DNA of 35,492 nt from SIG220 sp045615545. GTDB taxonomy: Bacteria; Bacillota_I; Bacilli_A; RFN20; CAG-826. Position 1 is the first letter of the stretch, and each line of letters starts with the position of its first letter. Position numbers and translations under genes: made by a program. Shown here piece after piece: positions 33,009 to 35,492 of the stretch. The stretch spans positions 1 through 35,492 of the forward strand of contig JAZLFA010000022.1 in NCBI GenBank assembly GCA_045615545.1. Reading direction: 5' to 3'. The notes beneath the pieces were generated by a model. That model was not told where the DNA came from. It saw only the letters and a program-made list of their open reading frames with translations, and did no database searches.

Positions 33009-33476
33009 GGTTCTTTAAACTAAAATGGGGTGTTTTGGTAGCACATCCCATTTTTGTTATACCTTTAACAAAAAGTAAGCAAGAAGAACAGCCCCACTTC
33101 AAATCATTTGTGATTAAGTGGTTGGAGCATGTCACAAGATACAAATGATGAAAGGCTTCAGAATGTAGGAAACAGTTACTATTCTTGGAGATACGAAATA
33201 GCAAGTGATTTTGTTAAAACGAATACAAAATACACATATCAAACGGAATAGCTGAATGCATCAATAACAACATCAAAACCACTATTAAATCTTCATATGG
33301 TTATCGAAACTTTGATAGATTTAGAAAGCGCTGCTTAATTATGTATTTGTATAATAAATGACCATAAAAAAAGAGGGAACAATGTCCCTCCTATATTACC
33401 TAAGTTTTACCTTAGGGTTCTATGAAATGTAAGGTTGAGTTATTTTTTCAAGTTCCACCCCAGATTTCATAGAGCC
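33009..33476 (+). mobile_element. decayed ISL3-like insertion sequence
   Basis: The left end reads GGTTCTTTAAAC (33009-33020). The right end, read inward, is GGCTCTATGAAATC (33476 back to 33463). Both resemble ISL3-family terminal repeats. The interior holds only the C-terminal part of a transposase, with frameshifts. Subterminal hairpins occur: AAAATGGG with CCCATTTT near the left end, GAGGGA with TCCCTC and CCTAAG (33399-33404) with CTTAGG (33411-33416) near the right. A second copy of the end (GGTTCTATGAAAT, 33416-33428) lies inverted to the right end. No 8-bp target duplication is visible. It lies between the flavoprotein terminator and the stop of the lipoprotein gene, 10 bases away. Confidence 0.68.
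33045..33361 (+). pseudogene. ISL3-family transposase, C-terminal fragment
   Basis: The clearest part (33239-33361) reads SNGIAECINNNIKTTIKSSY and then GYRNFDRFRKRC, the terminal motif of ISL3-type DDE transposases, where N-G-x-x-E-G-x-N-N-x-I-K and YGYRNFxxFR are conserved. Upstream, in other frames, FKSFVIKWLEHVTRYK (from about 33100) and YYSWRYEIASDF (from about 33176) match the preceding part of that family. At least one frameshift and in-frame stops separate the pieces, and the N-terminal two thirds with the catalytic residues are missing. Non-functional. Confidence 0.78.
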
Positions 33477-33486
33477 ATTTAAATAA

Positions 33487-34059
33487 TTAATAGACGTATG
33501 AAGCAGAAATATTTGTTGTCATTTTTTCTTCGACTGTTTGTCCACCCATATTCGCTACTGCACGAACTACTTCGTCTGTGAATGTAATTAATCCATGGTC
33601 ATTCCAAGAATATGTGCCTTTAATTGATTGTTCAACTGAAATACCTTGGGTTGTTTGTTTTAATGAGTAGTCAACCACGATTGTGTAAACGGAAGTTTCG
33701 CTAGCATAGTAACTAATATTTTCAGCTGGAACAATACTAAACATATTCTTCACGTAACTATATGTGAATGTTGAAATACACATCATTGCGACATAGTGTT
33801 CTTGGTTTGATGGATCGGCATCTTCTGGGTTTCCTTCAAATTTACCAATAATGGTTTCTGTTTCAATTCCGGTGCCTTCGTTGACAGTCTTTACATCAAT
33901 TTTAACTGATGTTGGCACAATCTCTCTTTTTTCTTCAGCTGCAGTAATGAGGGCTTCGAATTCAGCCTTAGTTTTAGCTTCACCATAGTTCTTTCCGCCA
34001 CCACATGAACATAAAGCAAATAAGATTGCTGCTGCAAATGTAATTAAACCTTTTTTCAT
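33487..34059 (-). CDS. small lipoprotein of unknown function
   Basis: A 190-residue protein. The start is the ATG at 34059 (MKKGLITF), preceded by AAAGGAG; further in-frame upstream sequence to 34143 would put a second hydrophobic stretch before the signal. Signal peptide 1-18 with a lipobox-like LCSC, so the mature protein probably begins at Cys19 (CGGGKNYG). The remainder is beta-rich, with alternating polar and hydrophobic residues (IKGTYSWNDHGLITF), and resembles Bacillota lipoproteins of unknown role. An IS end lies 10 bases after its stop codon. Confidence 0.75.
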   Translation of the reverse strand: MKKGLITFAAAILFALCSCGGGKNYGEAKTKAEFEALITAAEEKREIVPTSVKIDVKTVNEGTGIETETIIGKFEGNPEDADPSNQEHYVAMMCISTFTYSYVKNMFSIVPAENISYYASETSVYTIVVDYSLKQTTQGISVEQSIKGTYSWNDHGLITFTDEVVRAVANMGGQTVEEKMTTNISASYVY

Positions 34060-34196
34060 TATCTTTTCTCCTTTCGCTACTATAATATAACAAATAAAGA
34101 ATAATATATATATTAATATTAAGATTTTAAACAAAAAACTCATGATTCTTTCTCTTTTTTATAGTTATTATGTATGAAAAAGTGGATAGGTTTTTT

Positions 34197-34235
34197 ACTC
34201 CCCATTTTCGTTTAAGCGATTTGGGGTACTCCCCA
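34197..34235. repeat. ACTCCCCA repeats and hairpin after the PopT gene
   Basis: ACTCCCCA occurs three times within about 45 bases (34197, 34228 and about 34238, the last inside the end of the popT gene). CCCCA (34200-34204) pairs with TGGGG (34222-34226), with an inner CG/CG match. There is no T-run on the minus strand after the stem, so it is not a standard terminator. Confidence 0.35.
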
Positions 34236-34236
34236 C

Positions 34237-35199
34237 TCACTCCCCACGAGAGCCTCTTTTTTCATTTTGAATTTGTCTTTGTTTTCTAACTAAGTAATAA
34301 CTTAACGCTGCCGCTAAAGCTAATACAACTATACCTATAGGTATTTCAGCATATATTGGAAGTTTAGGTGTAACATTTTCAATGACCGCTCCACCCCATA
34401 CTTTGTAGTAATTAAATATTTCATAATTTAGGAACAAGACAACTAGAGAACCTAATATAAAGCCAATAATTCCAAAGAATGTTGAGTCGTGATGATTTGC
34501 TAATAAACGTGTCATGATTTTTGAAACCAGAATTATTCCTAATAAAACCCCAATTGCAAAGCATCCAATCATTCCGAATAATTGGCCAATATGCATAGCG
34601 TTTCCACTTAGAAGTTCTTTACACCATTCGACAGTGAAATCTAATAATGGACGATAAAAACCAATTATCAATAAAATTAACGAACCTGATAATCCTGGAA
34701 CAGTTAGGGCAACTGCGGCAACCAAACCAACTGGAATAAGAACAAAATATAGCCATACAGGCATTGTTCTAAACAGTTCGTTTAAATTAATTTTGTCACC
34801 GAAAATTATTGATAAAACACCAAGCATAATTACGAAAATCGCCGACAAAACTATGATAATTATTTGTTTTTTACAAGGTTTGACGCCTTTTACTTCATCA
34901 GTGACAGCAGGGAATGAGCCAATTAAAAAACCACAGAATAAACAAATTAAAACAAACATCATATATTGGAATGCTAATTTGAAAACAATGATGCAAGGTA
35001 TTACTGCAATAATTATGCCTAATACAATTGGGAGCAGTACTCGTAATGCTTCTTTTGCGTGTTTTCTAAATGTATTAACAGCATCAATAATATCTGTATA
35101 TACTTTTAAGATAACTGCAATAGCCGCTCCAGAGACTCCTGGAATAGCTGCACCTACTCCAATTCCCATACCAGCTAATAAACGTTTTAAAAACTTCAT
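34237..35199 (-). CDS. popT: DUF368/PopT undecaprenyl-phosphate flippase
   Basis: A 320-residue membrane protein of about nine helices. The DUF368 signature is duplicated: GVGAAIPGVSGAAIAVIL near residue 15 and ALTVPGLSGSLILLIIGFY near 175, each with a P-G-x-S-G re-entrant loop. DUF368 proteins (PopT) recycle undecaprenyl phosphate across the membrane for cell-wall synthesis, which suggests this organism makes peptidoglycan or another C55-linked polymer. The start is the ATG at 35199 (MKFLKRLL); upstream in-frame codons to 35265 give a non-family extension. Only GTAGGT lies close to the ATG, and GATAAT lies seven bases upstream. Confidence 0.88.
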   Translation of the reverse strand: MKFLKRLLAGMGIGVGAAIPGVSGAAIAVILKVYTDIIDAVNTFRKHAKEALRVLLPIVLGIIIAVIPCIIVFKLAFQYMMFVLICLFCGFLIGSFPAVTDEVKGVKPCKKQIIIIVLSAIFVIMLGVLSIIFGDKINLNELFRTMPVWLYFVLIPVGLVAAVALTVPGLSGSLILLIIGFYRPLLDFTVEWCKELLSGNAMHIGQLFGMIGCFAIGVLLGIILVSKIMTRLLANHHDSTFFGIIGFILGSLVVLFLNYEIFNYYKVWGGAVIENVTPKLPIYAEIPIGIVVLALAAALSYYLVRKQRQIQNEKRGSRGE

Positions 35200-35290
35200 A
35201 CCTACAATTATCAAGCATTTTTTTCTTAATTTCCACACTAAAAGAATCCTATCATAGATAAGCATTAAAAATATTTCTCTAATTTAAGCA

Positions 35291-35492
35291 CTAATCAGAG
35301 ATGTTTGATGTGTAATTTTGTCCAGTTTTAAGTAACGCCCAAGTAATTCTAAGTATCTTTCTTGCAGTATGTGTTAATGCACAAATTGGATGTTTCCCAT
35401 CATTTTTCTTTTTAGAATAATATTCTGCTAATTCCGGAGAATGGATTCTACATTTCTCCGCAGCTTGAAATAAAGCATATCTAAGTAAAGGC
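35291..35492 (-). CDS. IS110-family transposase, C-terminal part (runs off the window)
   Basis: Reading the minus strand from the right edge gives PLLRYALFQAAEKCRIHSPE, then LAEYYSKKKNDGKHPICALT and ARKILRITWALLKTGQNYTS, ending at the stop 35291-35293. This is the C-terminal helical domain of IS110/IS116/IS902 transposases, which contains the catalytic Ser further upstream in the full protein. About 66 residues are visible and the frame is open. In IS110 elements the guide (bridge) RNA lies outside the transposase gene, usually on its 5' side, so it would be beyond this window. Confidence 0.85.
   Translation of the reverse strand, partial: PLLRYALFQAAEKCRIHSPELAEYYSKKKNDGKHPICALTHTARKILRITWALLKTGQNYTSNISD

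Noticed and set aside
1..35492. Recoded UGA (Trp) as in mycoplasmas
   Set aside because: Several genes end cleanly at TGA and Trp is read from TGG in conserved motifs, so the standard code applies.

Overview
The window is AT-rich DNA from a low-GC Gram-positive-type bacterium. It uses the standard code: TGA acts as a stop, for example after the genes ending at 2997 and 34237, and Trp is TGG. Most starts carry AGGAGG-like ribosome sites. AT-rich codon use, lipoproteins, a membrane-anchored (not LPxTG) surface protease and Mollicutes-style Opp ATPases with long helical inserts suggest an uncultured gut Bacillota/Bacilli lineage close to the Mycoplasmatota (RF39- or Erysipelotrichales-like). That placement is inference; no rRNA or marker gene is present.

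Left part (1-4400): an XRE-type membrane regulator; a broken YccF-like gene; about 550 bp without intact genes that hold an orphan terminator, a tandem structured repeat and a probable MITE; then a run of three genes (choloylglycine-hydrolase-like lipoprotein, C_GCAxxG_C_C protein, frameshifted Rsm22-type methyltransferase). Middle left (4400-12500): a DUF2188 protein and apt on the minus strand; then on the plus strand a nine-helix membrane protein, a phosphohexomutase, a domain-swapped GH3 beta-glucosidase, a DUF1846 protein and a DUF3899 membrane protein.

Centre (12500-25950): the main system of the window. A 1252-residue subtilisin-like cell-surface protease is followed by oppA-B-C-D-F. 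Functionally this resembles the surface protease plus oligopeptide importer of lactic acid bacteria: proteins are cut outside and peptides are imported. The importer is unusual. OppA carries an N-terminal Ig-like domain and an extra C-terminal domain. OppC carries a predicted extracellular domain of about 350 residues. OppD and OppF each carry a long charged helical insert, at two different places in the ATPase fold, and both lack the C-terminal cysteines usual in the family.

Right part (25970-35492): minus-strand CofE-like protein, FAD-dependent dehydrogenase (COG2509) and MntP-type manganese exporter; plus-strand small unknown protein, membrane protein, PHP-family phosphatase and an Old-Yellow-Enzyme/FAD flavoprotein; a decayed ISL3-like element; a small lipoprotein; a DUF368/PopT undecaprenyl-phosphate flippase; and the C-terminal end of an IS110-family transposase running off the right edge. 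No rRNA, tRNA or CRISPR array was recognised.
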